The notes under the pieces: generated by a model
The model's input: only the letters and a program-made list of their open reading frames with translations
Database searches by the model: none
What the model was told of the DNA's origin: nothing
Translations under genes and position numbers: made by a program
DNA from: Methanobrevibacter millerae
GTDB taxonomy: Archaea; Methanobacteriota; Methanobacteria; Methanobacteriales; Methanobacteriaceae
Assembly (NCBI GenBank): GCA_015063005.1
Contig: SUTF01000005.1
Span: forward strand, 124,001 to 188,000
Length of the DNA stretch: 64,000 bases
Direction of reading: 5' to 3'
Shown: piece by piece, positions 46,424 to 58,370 of the stretch
How positions within the stretch are numbered: the stretch's first letter is position 1
Layout: each line of letters begins with the position of its first letter

Positions 46424-47584
46424 TTAACCGCCGAATAGTTGCATGAACAGTGGAATAAATACCTGTGAAGGCAATATCACTAATGTGGCTATACTTACTG
46501 CAAGGTTTGTTCCCACAACGACTAGAAGAATCCTGAATATGTTGTTGTGCCATAAATCCTTAATGCTTTCAATATGGGCTAAGCTTCTGATGTCTCTTTG
46601 TCTTACTTTCCTGTATTTTGCTTCAGTCAAACCGGAAAACCATCCTGCTGCAAGCAATGGGTGAATGATTGTTAGTGGTGCGACCAATCCTCCGACAAGT
46701 GCTGATTGGATTTTGGAACCGGAAAGTATTGATCCTAAAAATCCCATAAGCATGCTTATTCCAACAAACTGGTACAGATTCCATGTTATATTGATCCCGT
46801 TAATAAAAGCCAGAAAAAATATCACAACAAACAAGATTGGAATCAATGCGAGAATTATTTTGGTCCATGAAATTCCTTTCTTATCAACAATCTTATTCAA
46901 CTCTTCAAGAGGGGGGATTGTTTCTGGATTGTCCAAATATGCATTTATTCCAGGTTGGTGTCCTGCACCTACAACTGCAACTACCTTATCTTCAGGTATT
47001 CTTAGAAGGCTTCCTGCAAGATATGCATCCCTTTCATGCACCAGGACATCATATATTCCTGGAGCTTCGTCCTTAAACATTTCAAGCAAGTCTTCAAGAT
47101 TATCCGGATTTTTTAAATCTTCAATATCTATTTCCTCATCATCCGTATCTGTGGTCAATATTCCGATTAGGAACTTTATTTTTTCAAAAAATGACATTCT
47201 GTTCAATGCACGCTCTAATGTTATATTGATGTTACGGTCTATCAAAGCTATTGGAATTCCTAAATCTTCTGCAGCTTCAATGGCACCAACCATTTCTGAA
47301 CCTGGTGCAACATCCACTTCGTCTCCTATTTTTGATTGGAAATAACTTAAAACGGTTGTTAGCAAGAACAATCCTACCTTATTTTCCTTGATGATTTTGG
47401 TAACTGAAATGGAATCGTCCTCTTCTATTCCCATCATGGAATTTTTAAGCTTGGTATATCTTGCCAAATCAAGTTCAATAGCTACTCTATCCGGTTGAAG
47501 CTCATAGATTGCATCCTTTACTTCTTCTACACTTTCGGCAGATACGTGAGCTGTACCGATAATCGTTAAACATTCGCGTTTCAT
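46424..47584 (-). CDS. TraB/PrgY-family membrane protein
   Basis: A 386-residue protein with a soluble N-terminal TraB domain (I-G-T-A-H-V-S near residue 9, R-V-A-I-E-L-D near residue 33, V-V-G-A-G-H near residue 205) and a C-terminal hydrophobic part with four to five segments. TraB proteins share a fold with the Tiki/erythromycin-esterase metalloproteases (GTAHV and GAGH histidines), so a membrane-bound peptidase is possible. In enterococci PrgY limits a peptide pheromone; what it does in archaea is unknown. Confidence 0.88.
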   Translation of the reverse strand: MKRECLTIIGTAHVSAESVEEVKDAIYELQPDRVAIELDLARYTKLKNSMMGIEEDDSISVTKIIKENKVGLFLLTTVLSYFQSKIGDEVDVAPGSEMVGAIEAAEDLGIPIALIDRNINITLERALNRMSFFEKIKFLIGILTTDTDDEEIDIEDLKNPDNLEDLLEMFKDEAPGIYDVLVHERDAYLAGSLLRIPEDKVVAVVGAGHQPGINAYLDNPETIPPLEELNKIVDKKGISWTKIILALIPILFVVIFFLAFINGINITWNLYQFVGISMLMGFLGSILSGSKIQSALVGGLVAPLTIIHPLLAAGWFSGLTEAKYRKVRQRDIRSLAHIESIKDLWHNNIFRILLVVVGTNLAVSIATLVILPSQVFIPLFMQLFGG

Positions 47585-47667
47585 TTTTATTCACTTCTTG
47601 AAAAAATTGATTATGTAATATTTAATTTATCATATATTTAACTTTTTGTGCAAGAACACACTTGCTT

Positions 47668-48366
47668 TCATTGGCTTGAAAGCTCCAATTGCGTAATATT
47701 TCTTTTGTCGTATATTCCCACTTTAGCTGTGGAATTTTTCTCAAGGCAAAATGCAATGTCCTTTTCATATCCAAGACTTTTCAGTTTGTTTCCTGATGTG
47801 GATTCGTAAAATGCTTTTTTCACCAATTCATAGTTTCTGCTTGCAAGAACTGCGGCTTGGGCATATTCGCTTATCTCGCAATTGTTGCATGCCTTTGATA
47901 TTTCACTGATTATCTCTCCCGCAGCCAGAAAATCTTCGATGGCGAAATTTTTCCATACTCCGGCCATAACGACATCAATGTGGTCGCAAGCTATTTCAAG
48001 GCTAGCCTTTGCGACAGCCCTTGCATTGTTCATGCATCCAATCAGCACCTTGGAATTCATTTTCTCAAGTATCCTTGTGCCGTTGCTTGTCGTTAATATC
48101 ATTGTGCTGCTGTCGGTTTTGAATTCTTTTATAGCATTTGGTGAGTTTCCAATGTCAAATCCTTCAATCTTAGCTCCCTTGCGTTCACCTGCAATGATTC
48201 CTCCAGTTTCATCTTTTAACTTGAATGCATCTTCAGGCGTAAAGCAGGGAATGATTTTTTCAAACTTGTCGAGTGCAAGGGTTATTGTTGAACTTGCTCT
48301 TAGGACATCCACCATAATTGAAACATCTTCGCTTATGGTCTGCTCAAAACTCAATGTAATTTTCAT
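47668..48366 (-). CDS. comB: 2-phosphosulfolactate phosphatase ComB
   Basis: A 232-residue phosphatase of coenzyme M synthesis. The pattern V-D-V-L-R-A-S-S-T near residue 21, A-G-E-R-K-G near residue 60, and T-T-S-N-G-T-R near residue 92 is typical of ComB. It dephosphorylates phosphosulfolactate, which ComC (at 29675) then oxidises. It is divergent from the unknown gene at 48407 across 40 bases. Confidence 0.92.
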   Translation of the reverse strand: MKITLSFEQTISEDVSIMVDVLRASSTITLALDKFEKIIPCFTPEDAFKLKDETGGIIAGERKGAKIEGFDIGNSPNAIKEFKTDSSTMILTTSNGTRILEKMNSKVLIGCMNNARAVAKASLEIACDHIDVVMAGVWKNFAIEDFLAAGEIISEISKACNNCEISEYAQAAVLASRNYELVKKAFYESTSGNKLKSLGYEKDIAFCLEKNSTAKVGIYDKRNITQLELSSQ

Positions 48367-48406
48367 AGTTTAGTATTTATTAAAGCGTTCTATATAATAT
48401 TATATT

Positions 48407-48925
48407 ATGAGAATTGTTACAACACCAATGTGTGAAGAAGTTGTAAAGATTTCAGGTATTAATAATTATATAGTTAACAAAAATCCTGATGAGGAAGATG
48501 GCGACCTTGCAATATTGCTGTCTGAAAGCAAAGTTGAAATGGAATCTCTCCCAATCAAACTAAATACACCATGTCAGCTGTTTGAAAGTATTCGTGAAGT
48601 ATCAAAGCTAAACGAACAGCTAGATGATGATGAAATCCTTGAATTTTTCAGCGACTATCCTCTATGCTTGAAATATCTTAAAAATCAGGAAAACTCCCAT
48701 GTGAAAGTGAAGGTATATTCAAATTTTTTAAGGGATATCATTTCAAATATGGGATTTGAAATGAGTGATGAAAACTATGATTATATTATTTATCCGGACT
48801 ATCTGTTGGATGAATTGGAAAATAGCGATGCACAATTGGTAGAAATACCTTCACATATATTTGTGGCTAAAAATCCTTTTGAAAGGATTGAAATGAGATA
48901 TTCGATTTTGGAAAAGTTAATATAG
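48407..48925 (+). CDS. Unknown small protein upstream of methanogenesis marker 7
   Basis: A 172-residue acidic soluble protein. I do not recognise the family. It has a C-E-E-V near residue 9, repeated E-S-K-V-E-M and a C-terminal Y-D-Y-I-I-Y-P-D-Y stretch. It lies 50 bases before the marker 7 gene, same strand. Methanogenesis marker 17 of the Mcr activation machinery is of similar size and is linked to marker 7 in other methanogens, but the sequence gives no clear match. The start ATG 48407 follows an AT-rich promoter region. Confidence 0.65.
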   Translation: MRIVTTPMCEEVVKISGINNYIVNKNPDEEDGDLAILLSESKVEMESLPIKLNTPCQLFESIREVSKLNEQLDDDEILEFFSDYPLCLKYLKNQENSHVKVKVYSNFLRDIISNMGFEMSDENYDYIIYPDYLLDELENSDAQLVEIPSHIFVAKNPFERIEMRYSILEKLI

Positions 48926-48975
48926 ATTGAAACTGAAAAATTATTATTAATATAGACTTTAGTGAGAGTATTAAA

Positions 48976-49899
48976 ATGTATGAAACATTAACATTTACTG
49001 GTGGAGTTCACAAAAGTGAAGAAATGAAGGAATTGATAGAAGATTTAGGTGGATTCATCCTTCAGGAAAACGTATTGCAGATGGAATTGGTATTGAACAT
49101 GGCAGTTCCTTTGAATGATGTTGAAAAAGTGAAAGAAAAAGCAAATGAACTTTTGGCTACCTTGACTGTAGCTCCTATGGCCGGTTCAGAAATTGCAATT
49201 GTTTCTCCAACTCTCGCAAGACACCACTTGCCTCATGCTGCTTGTGACATTTCAGAGTATTTGCGTGAGTTTGGGGCAAAAGACAATATGATCGGTCTTG
49301 CAAGAGGAGATGGAAAAGGAACTTCAGGCATTTCCGAAGAAGAAAAGCAATTGATTGAGGAGCATGATGTTGCAGTATTTGCCTTAGGAAGTTTTGAAAC
49401 ATGCATCAAGACTAAAGCATTTTTGTATGATGACATTAACATTCCAGTAATTGTTACCGGAGCACCTGACATTCCTGTTGAAGAGCTTCCTGGCGCTGAT
49501 GAATATGTGGGTGGTCTTGGAAGAATCCCTAGAAGATTGAGAAGGGGTCCGGATATTCGTGCATTGGACCAATTGGTTGAAACTATCGAAAAGGTATTGA
49601 ATAATAAAAAACGTGAAATGAATTTAGATCCACCGTTAGTGCCTTCAATTGTCGTGAAAAATGCAATTGAAAATCAGGTTCCCGAAATTGCAGAAGTTAT
49701 CTCTCCAACACCAGTTACTTCTCAGCTTGACGGGGTTCGTGTAAAATTAGATTATGACAAATACCATGAATCAATTGAAAACGTCATAATTGACGGAAGA
49801 AAATTGTCCGAAATTTCTGAAATCAAAAAATCTAAAATGTATGATTACATTTTGGTTAAAATTCATAGTGAAAGTTCTCTTATTGAGGACTCAAACTAA
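48976..49899 (+). CDS. Methanogenesis marker protein 7
   Basis: A 307-residue protein of the methanogenesis marker 7 family. Notable stretches are F-T-G-G-V-H-K-S near residue 5, [10 protein letters not shown] near residue 78 and [10 protein letters not shown] near residue 178. The protein has been reported with McrC and other markers in the complex that activates methyl-coenzyme M reductase. Its position close to mcrBDCGA fits. It is convergent with the marker 10 gene. Confidence 0.88.
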   Translation: MYETLTFTGGVHKSEEMKELIEDLGGFILQENVLQMELVLNMAVPLNDVEKVKEKANELLATLTVAPMAGSEIAIVSPTLARHHLPHAACDISEYLREFGAKDNMIGLARGDGKGTSGISEEEKQLIEEHDVAVFALGSFETCIKTKAFLYDDINIPVIVTGAPDIPVEELPGADEYVGGLGRIPRRLRRGPDIRALDQLVETIEKVLNNKKREMNLDPPLVPSIVVKNAIENQVPEIAEVISPTPVTSQLDGVRVKLDYDKYHESIENVIIDGRKLSEISEIKKSKMYDYILVKIHSESSLIEDSN

Positions 49900-49912
49900 T
49901 TTTTTTCTTTTT

Positions 49913-51157
49913 TTAAAGCCTTCTCATACCGAAGAAATTAATCGCATCTACCAAATCATTAAAGTCTTCTAGTTCCCGCTCTATCACGTTTTCGTCGGTC
50001 ATATCGATGCTTAGCTCACCGTCAACCGTTAATGTGTCAGGTCCACGTCCTACGATGCGTTCAAGACCATCGGCACTAAGGATTCTTTCCGCATCTAACT
50101 GGTGAACGAATGATCTGCCCGGCAATATTACTGCCTGTTTGATTTCGCTCAAATCAAGTGCTTCCAAATCTTCTTTTGTGATAAGGCATGCAATCTCTTT
50201 TTCCACTGCAACTACGTTGACGCTGTTGACTTCAAGCTTGTCGAAGATGTTTTGTATATATGGTGCAGCTATCTTTGATGTGATTATTGTAGCTTCTCCT
50301 GTGACTGGCCTTATGAACTGAAGGAATATTTCATTTTCATCCTTTGCTATTGCAAAAGGTCCACCTGTTTCAGGGTCGCATAATGGTGTACCTGTTATTC
50401 TGAAGTTGTATTCGCTGTTCAAATCTTTAACTAGCTGGGCGAATTCCTCAACAGGTTGGGATTCATGATCCTTTAGGATAGGTTCGTTTCCAAGAATCAA
50501 CCCTTCGTTGAATGTATTTGCAAATCTCATCAGGATAAATCCTTTTGCACCCCAGGATTCCAAATCGTCACATGTTTGTCTTAGGACATCGCCGTCATTG
50601 ACTCCTGGAATGATTACGCTTGCACCGGTCAGTTTGATGTTTTCACAAAAGATTTTACATGCGTTCAAAGCTTCTTCAGGATATTTGTCCCTGACCCATT
50701 GCTGACGGAGCTTAGGGTCTGTTGAAAATACGGTGAATGTCGCTTCCTCAACGCCGTTATTAATCAATCTGTTGGCTATGTTGCTGTCGCTTATTCCCTT
50801 TCCGCAGCTATAGCCCAAGTGTGACTTTATTGAAAACTGGTTCAATTGTGCGGTCAATGATTCTAAATGAGGATAACAGCTTATGTCTCCCCCTCCACTT
50901 ATGTCTGCAATTATCTCACCCATCTGCATATTCATCATTATGGTGTTTTGTACGGTATTTAACACTTCAAATGGACTTTTGAAATCGCTTTGTGCGTCAG
51001 CCACTCCTTTTGAGCACCTTTCACATCCAATTTTGTTGGGAAGACAATGTGCACAGCCAAAAACTTTAATTTCCTTTACCTTTCTGAAGTAACAGTATTT
51101 GCAAAATCCGTTACAATCCTTTCCAGGTATTCCTCCAACATCTGCTACTACATGCAT
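49913..51157 (-). CDS. mmp10: Methanogenesis marker 10, McrA arginine C-methyltransferase (radical SAM)
   Basis: A 414-residue radical SAM protein with motif C-N-G-F-C-K-Y-C near residue 15 and an unusual cluster of further cysteines (F-G-C-A-H-C and G-C-E-R-C) just after it. Mmp10 is the B12-dependent enzyme that methylates the arginine of McrA near the active site. The McrA target segment R-R-A-R-A-E-N-E is encoded 5 kb away. Its divergent neighbour is the mcr promoter region. Confidence 0.93.
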   Translation of the reverse strand: MHVVADVGGIPGKDCNGFCKYCYFRKVKEIKVFGCAHCLPNKIGCERCSKGVADAQSDFKSPFEVLNTVQNTIMMNMQMGEIIADISGGGDISCYPHLESLTAQLNQFSIKSHLGYSCGKGISDSNIANRLINNGVEEATFTVFSTDPKLRQQWVRDKYPEEALNACKIFCENIKLTGASVIIPGVNDGDVLRQTCDDLESWGAKGFILMRFANTFNEGLILGNEPILKDHESQPVEEFAQLVKDLNSEYNFRITGTPLCDPETGGPFAIAKDENEIFLQFIRPVTGEATIITSKIAAPYIQNIFDKLEVNSVNVVAVEKEIACLITKEDLEALDLSEIKQAVILPGRSFVHQLDAERILSADGLERIVGRGPDTLTVDGELSIDMTDENVIERELEDFNDLVDAINFFGMRRL

Positions 51158-51633
51158 AATCTTAAATTTTGTGTTTATTATTATATAAATGGATTTGTCT
51201 TGAAAAAGTATTAAAAAAAGTATTATTTATTACAAATAATATAAAAAGTATTAATTCTTTAAAATCATTAGTTTTGCCTAAAAATTGGAAATGTATTATT
51301 TAACTTTAATTAATATGTGGATTAGTATTTGTTAATAAAATACTTTTATTACTGTTTTTTATATTTGTTTTAGCTAATTTTAATTAATTTTTAAAAGTAT
51401 TACTTTCAATGCCATTTTTCTTAAAATGAAAATAACATATTATTCTTTATAAACTTTTCTAAAAATTTCTGAGGGTAATCTTTATATTATATCTTAATTA
51501 AAGATAAATTTGTATACCATATGGCTGGCTATTTGCAAAAACTTGCTTTGTAGCTTTACTCAATTTGGTGAAAAAATTTGTAACCATTGAGAGTGGTATA
51601 TTAGTTAAACTCTATTTATTTAGGAGGGAAAAA
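51158..51633 (+). promoter_or_regulatory. Promoter region and leader of the mcr operon
   Basis: 476 bases without a gene. AAAAAGTATTA occurs at 51203, 51215 and 51243 (plus), AAAAGTATTA at 51393, and an inverted AATACTTTT at 51339. The TATA box TTTATATTA is at 51481-51489. A transcript from about 51510 would have a leader of some 120 bases. In it AAATTTGTATACCAT (51506-51520) recurs as AAATTTGTAACCAT (51574-51587). AGGAGGG at 51622-51628 serves the mcrB ATG. The far left part must also hold the promoter of marker 10 on the other strand. Confidence 0.65.
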
Positions 51634-52962
<1,329 letters not shown>

Positions 52963-52998
52963 TTAATTTAAATAAATCTAATTTTTGAAGGTTAAAAA

Positions 52999-53454
52999 AT
53001 GGATATTGAAATATTTCCTCATAGGGTTCTTGGAAGCGACACAACAGAAAAGTTGTTAAATGACTTAGAATCTTTGGAAGATGTAAAAAGAACTGTTATT
53101 CATGGACCAAGATTTCCAAAAACAGAAGAAACTTTACCTCCACAATACCGTGAACGTAGAGTTATTCAAGTCAATGGTGAGGATGTAACTCTTCAAGTTA
53201 AAACCGGTAGAATATTCGTTGAATTGACAATGGAATCTACAATTAAGGAAATTGAAGATATTTGCAAAAAAGATATCCCATATGGCTTTGATATTAACCA
53301 AAGCAGAACTAGTTATATCCGAAAAGAACAAACTGTTTCAGATAGAATTAAATATGGTGATATGGAATTGCCAGAAGACTTAGTTGGAATGACAGATCAA
53401 TATTCCAGTTTTGACGACCATGTGAAAATTATTAGAAAGGATACTCTTGATTAA
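52999..53454 (+). CDS. mcrD: Mcr operon protein D
   Basis: A 151-residue accessory protein opening [12 protein letters not shown]. The segment P-P-Q-Y-R-E-R near residue 48 and a V-E-L-T-M-E stretch are typical. McrD is thought to help assemble or deliver F430 to Mcr but is not in the final hexamer. It lies 36 bases after mcrB and is followed directly by mcrC. Confidence 0.93.
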   Translation: MDIEIFPHRVLGSDTTEKLLNDLESLEDVKRTVIHGPRFPKTEETLPPQYRERRVIQVNGEDVTLQVKTGRIFVELTMESTIKEIEDICKKDIPYGFDINQSRTSYIRKEQTVSDRIKYGDMELPEDLVGMTDQYSSFDDHVKIIRKDTLD

Positions 53455-53455
53455 T

Positions 53456-54055
53456 ATGATTGGACGCTGTACTCACGTAGTAGATTGTAGGGAAGCAAGC
53501 GGAATGGGTAAAGGTGGAAGTTTAGCCCAAAGGGGAACTTTTGCTGAATGTGGAACAGACGTATGTGCTGTAGCTATGTCCCCTGGACGTAGGCATATTA
53601 CCAAACCTGTTTGTGAAATTACTTTTGGTTTACGTGAAGCGAATGTTTTAACAAGCACTATGGTTCTCAATGCTGGTGCTGGTGTTCCTCATGATGCTCC
53701 TGCTTCTGGTGGAACTTTGTTCGGACTTACAGATAAGGAAGTCGAACAGATGGGTAATTTCAAATTGCTCGTAATTCACTTGGGAGGAGTTGCAAATCAT
53801 ATAATTTACAAAGCAAGATTAATTCTAAGGAACGTCAATAAACACTGCATTATTATATGTGAATCACCAGTGGACCATGAAGATTTTGCTAAAATTGGAG
53901 TAAAAACTTCTAAAGTCATGCCAAGTGAGGATAACATTGAAACTGAAGGGACCATTGATGACATTGTTACAGGAGTAATTCGTGGTGAAACAATCTCACA
54001 GGAAAAATTAGATGAAATTATTAGAAAAGTTAAATTAGCATTAGGAGATGCATAA
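53456..54055 (+). CDS. mcrC: Mcr operon protein C, Mcr activation
   Basis: A 199-residue protein of the McrC family ([11 protein letters not shown] near residue 2 and [12 protein letters not shown] near residue 41). McrC is part of the ATP-dependent complex that reduces the nickel of F430 to its active state. The ATG 53456 starts one base after the mcrD stop; the shorter upstream in-frame TTG at 53447 is less likely. Confidence 0.93.
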   Translation: MIGRCTHVVDCREASGMGKGGSLAQRGTFAECGTDVCAVAMSPGRRHITKPVCEITFGLREANVLTSTMVLNAGAGVPHDAPASGGTLFGLTDKEVEQMGNFKLLVIHLGGVANHIIYKARLILRNVNKHCIIICESPVDHEDFAKIGVKTSKVMPSEDNIETEGTIDDIVTGVIRGETISQEKLDEIIRKVKLALGDA

Positions 54056-54057
54056 TT

Positions 54058-54816
54058 ATGGTACAAATTTATCCAGGTACTTCTCAGGTTGCTCAAAACA
54101 GAAGAAACTTCACTAACCCTGAATACGAGTTAGAAAAGTTAAGAGAAATTTCTGATGAAGACGTAGTAAAAATATTAGGTCACAAAGCTCCAGGTGAAGA
54201 ATACAAATCAGTTCACCCACCATTAGACGAAATGGACGAGCCAGATGACAGTGTAAGAGAATTAGTAACACCTATCGACGGTGCAAAAGCAGGTGACAGG
54301 ATTAGATACATCCAATTCGTAGACTCCATGTACTTCGCTCCTGCTCAACCTTTCTTAAGAGCTAGATCTTACTTATCCAGATTCAGAGGAATCGATACCG
54401 GTACCTTATCCGGAAGACAAGTAGTCGAAGCAAGAGAAAGAGACTTAGAAAAACTCTCAAAAACACTCTTAGAAACCGAATACTTCGATACTGCAAGAAC
54501 CGGTATTAGAGGTGCAGGTGTACACGGTCACTCATTAAGATTAGATGAAAACGGTTTAATGTTCGATATGCTCAGAAGACAAGTATTCAACAAAGAAACC
54601 GGTAATGTCGAAATGGTAAAAGACCAAGTAGGTAGAGAATTAGACGAACCTGTAGTCTTAGGTGAACCATTAGACGAAGAAACTTTAAGAGCAAAAACCA
54701 CTATTTACAGAATAGATGGTGAAGCATACAAAGATGACGTAGAAGCTGTAAAAGTATGTCAAAGAATACACGTTTCCAGGTCATTCGGTGCATTCAATCC
54801 AGTTACAGGATGGTAG
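54058..54816 (+). CDS. mcrG: Methyl-coenzyme M reductase gamma subunit McrG
   Basis: A 252-residue subunit with [13 protein letters not shown] near residue 83, Y-L-S-R-F-R-G near residue 104, R-G-A-G-V-H-G-H-S near residue 149 and a C-terminal S-R-S-F-G-A-F-N. It helps build the F430 and substrate channel. Codon use (AGA, TTA, C-ending Asn/Asp/Phe) shows very high expression. It starts 2 bases after mcrC. Confidence 0.97.
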   Translation: MVQIYPGTSQVAQNRRNFTNPEYELEKLREISDEDVVKILGHKAPGEEYKSVHPPLDEMDEPDDSVRELVTPIDGAKAGDRIRYIQFVDSMYFAPAQPFLRARSYLSRFRGIDTGTLSGRQVVEARERDLEKLSKTLLETEYFDTARTGIRGAGVHGHSLRLDENGLMFDMLRRQVFNKETGNVEMVKDQVGRELDEPVVLGEPLDEETLRAKTTIYRIDGEAYKDDVEAVKVCQRIHVSRSFGAFNPVTGW

Positions 54817-54822
54817 ATTAAT

Positions 54823-56478
<1,656 letters not shown>

Positions 56479-56493
56479 ATAGATAAACACGGT

Positions 56494-56528
56494 GATAGGT
56501 GATCATTCACCTATCCACCATTTTATAT
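56494..56528 (+). terminator. Terminator hairpin after mcrA
   Basis: GATAGGTGA (56494-56502) and TCACCTATC (56507-56515) form a perfect 9-base stem with a TCAT loop, followed by a TTTTATAT stretch. It should end or reduce the mcr transcript before the mtr promoter. Confidence 0.6.
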
Positions 56529-56775
56529 AAATCAAGTTTACTTGAAAATTTCCAAAACATTTATATTAAAGGCTTACATAATATATTAATTAAGCAATAA
56601 TTAGGTGGCAATTCAATAGTTTAAAATTATTGAATGGAACTAGAATCAACTTTACTTGAAAAGTGAAAAAGTCATTAAATTATTGTGGTTTACAAGATTT
56701 TTGTATGGAACAAGAATCGAAATTTCACGTTTATTAAATGATCAATTTAATAAAATAATATGGAGGAAAAAAATT
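56516..56775 (+). promoter_or_regulatory. Promoter and structured leader of the mtr operon
   Basis: The TATA box TTTATATTA is at 56560-56568, placing the start near 56590 and giving a leader of about 185 bases. AATCAAGTTTACTTGAAAA (56530-56548) recurs with one change at 56644-56662. A hairpin followed by TGGAACNAGAATC occurs twice: stem 56611-56618/56628-56635 and stem 56691-56695/56701-56705. GGAGG at 56762-56766 serves the mtrE ATG at 56776. Confidence 0.6.
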
Positions 56776-57654
56776 ATGGACCCTGTAACATTAGGTGTAG
56801 TTGCATTAATGGGTGCAGTTGCTACTATCGGAGGGGCTGCAGAGGACTTAGAATCTGATATCGGTTCTCAAAGTAACCCTAACTCACAAGTTCAACTTGC
56901 TCCACAAATGGGACATTTACACCGTATGATAAACAAGGCGGCTTCTGGTGAACCAGTCGCTTATGGTGTTTGGTGTGGTGTTGCTGGTGCTATTGCATAC
57001 ATAGTAATGTCTTTAGGTATGATGCCTATCGTAGCTATTGCAATGGGTGCTTGTGTCGCTGCTTTTGTTCACGCTATTTATACTGTTACATCCCACATGG
57101 GAAGGATTGTCGGACAATCCCAATTCGAACAACCATTATTTATGGATGTTTTAACTCAATCTTTAGGACCTATCGTAGGTCACGGATTTATAACTAGTTT
57201 CTGTATTGTTGGAATTTCTTACTTAATGACCATTCCATTGAATGGTACCCCATTACACGTATTCCCATTACCACTCTTAGCAATGCTCTGGGGTATTGCT
57301 TTAGGTGCTATCGGATCTTCAACTGGGGACGTTCACTATGGTTCTGAAAGTGAGTATCAAAAATTCGAATTTGGTGGAGGTACTCCTGTAGCTATTCAAG
57401 GGGATATCGTTACTAAAGCTCCATTAGGTGCTAAAAACTCTATGGATGTAGTAAACTTCTGTGCTAAATTCGGTGGACCATTAACTGGTTTCTGTTTCGG
57501 TCTCGTTGTATTCTTCAGTTTCTGGAATACAGTGGTATTTGGAATTTACGGCGGTATTATTGTAGGTATTATAATCGTTGTTTTATTAATTATCTTAAAT
57601 GACAGATTAGAAGTATTTGCAAGAAATAAATACGGACCATATGAGGAAGAATAA
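56776..57654 (+). CDS. mtrE: Tetrahydromethanopterin S-methyltransferase subunit MtrE
   Basis: A 292-residue membrane subunit with about six hydrophobic segments. It opens M-D-P-V-T-L-G-V-V-A-L and has a conserved loop G-S-S-T-G-D-V-H-Y-G near residue 181. With MtrC and MtrD it forms the sodium channel part of the methyltransferase. The true start is ATG 56776 after GGAGG; the upstream frame extension lies in the leader. Confidence 0.96.
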   Translation: MDPVTLGVVALMGAVATIGGAAEDLESDIGSQSNPNSQVQLAPQMGHLHRMINKAASGEPVAYGVWCGVAGAIAYIVMSLGMMPIVAIAMGACVAAFVHAIYTVTSHMGRIVGQSQFEQPLFMDVLTQSLGPIVGHGFITSFCIVGISYLMTIPLNGTPLHVFPLPLLAMLWGIALGAIGSSTGDVHYGSESEYQKFEFGGGTPVAIQGDIVTKAPLGAKNSMDVVNFCAKFGGPLTGFCFGLVVFFSFWNTVVFGIYGGIIVGIIIVVLLIILNDRLEVFARNKYGPYEEE

Positions 57655-57667
57655 GGAGGTTTCGATT

Positions 57668-58369
57668 ATGGATCCAATTAGTTTAATTTTATTCATCGCA
57701 ATAGGCGGTATTATGATTGGTGCTGGTGTGCACTTTATTCCGGTAGGAGGAGCTCCTGCTGCTATGGCTACAGCTACTGGTGTAGGTACTGGTACTGCTA
57801 TGTTAGCTGCTGGTGCAGGTTTAACCGGTCTTATTACTGCTGCTACTATGACAGGTCAACCATTCTATATAATTGGTATTGGTGGTGCAATAGGTGCTAT
57901 GATCATGATGGGTATTACTATGCTCATTGCTAACTTGATTTATATCTTTGGTGTAGGTATTGTACCTGCAGCATCTAAAGTACCTGTTGACTGGATTACC
58001 AAACGTAACCAAGAAAGGTATAAAACTCCTGGTACTGAAGGACACGGTGTACCTACTACTTCATTTGTAAGTGGTCTTATAGGAGGTCTCCTTGGTGGTT
58101 TCGGTGGTGGATTAGTATACTATGGTATTAACACTGCTGTTAATGATAGTACTTTTGTTACTGATCCTGCTGTTAGTATTGGTTTAGCTGCTATCTTAGG
58201 TGTAGGTGTATTCTTTATCAACTCTGTTATTGCTTCATATAACATTGGTGGTACTATTGAAGGTATGCACGACCCTAAATTTAAAAGAATTGGTACTGGA
58301 GCATTAGCTTGTGCTATTGCATCTATCGTACTCGGAATTTTCTGTGTTATTTTAACTGGAGGTATATAA
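57668..58369 (+). CDS. mtrD: Tetrahydromethanopterin S-methyltransferase subunit MtrD
   Basis: A 233-residue membrane protein with about five to six hydrophobic segments, very rich in Gly and Ala (for example V-G-T-G-T-A-M-L-A-A-G-A-G-L near residue 41). It is part of the sodium-translocating core. AAGGAGG lies 8 bases before ATG 57668. The gap to mtrC is a single base. Confidence 0.95.
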   Translation: MDPISLILFIAIGGIMIGAGVHFIPVGGAPAAMATATGVGTGTAMLAAGAGLTGLITAATMTGQPFYIIGIGGAIGAMIMMGITMLIANLIYIFGVGIVPAASKVPVDWITKRNQERYKTPGTEGHGVPTTSFVSGLIGGLLGGFGGGLVYYGINTAVNDSTFVTDPAVSIGLAAILGVGVFFINSVIASYNIGGTIEGMHDPKFKRIGTGALACAIASIVLGIFCVILTGGI

Positions 58370-58370
58370 A

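Noticed and set aside
51565-51633. Longer McrB starting at GTG 51565
   Set aside because: No ribosome site before it, and the extra residues are unlike McrB. ATG 51634 has AGGAGGG.
56656-56775. Longer MtrE starting at TTG 56656
   Set aside because: The extension is basic, lies in the structured leader and lacks a ribosome site. ATG 56776 has GGAGG.
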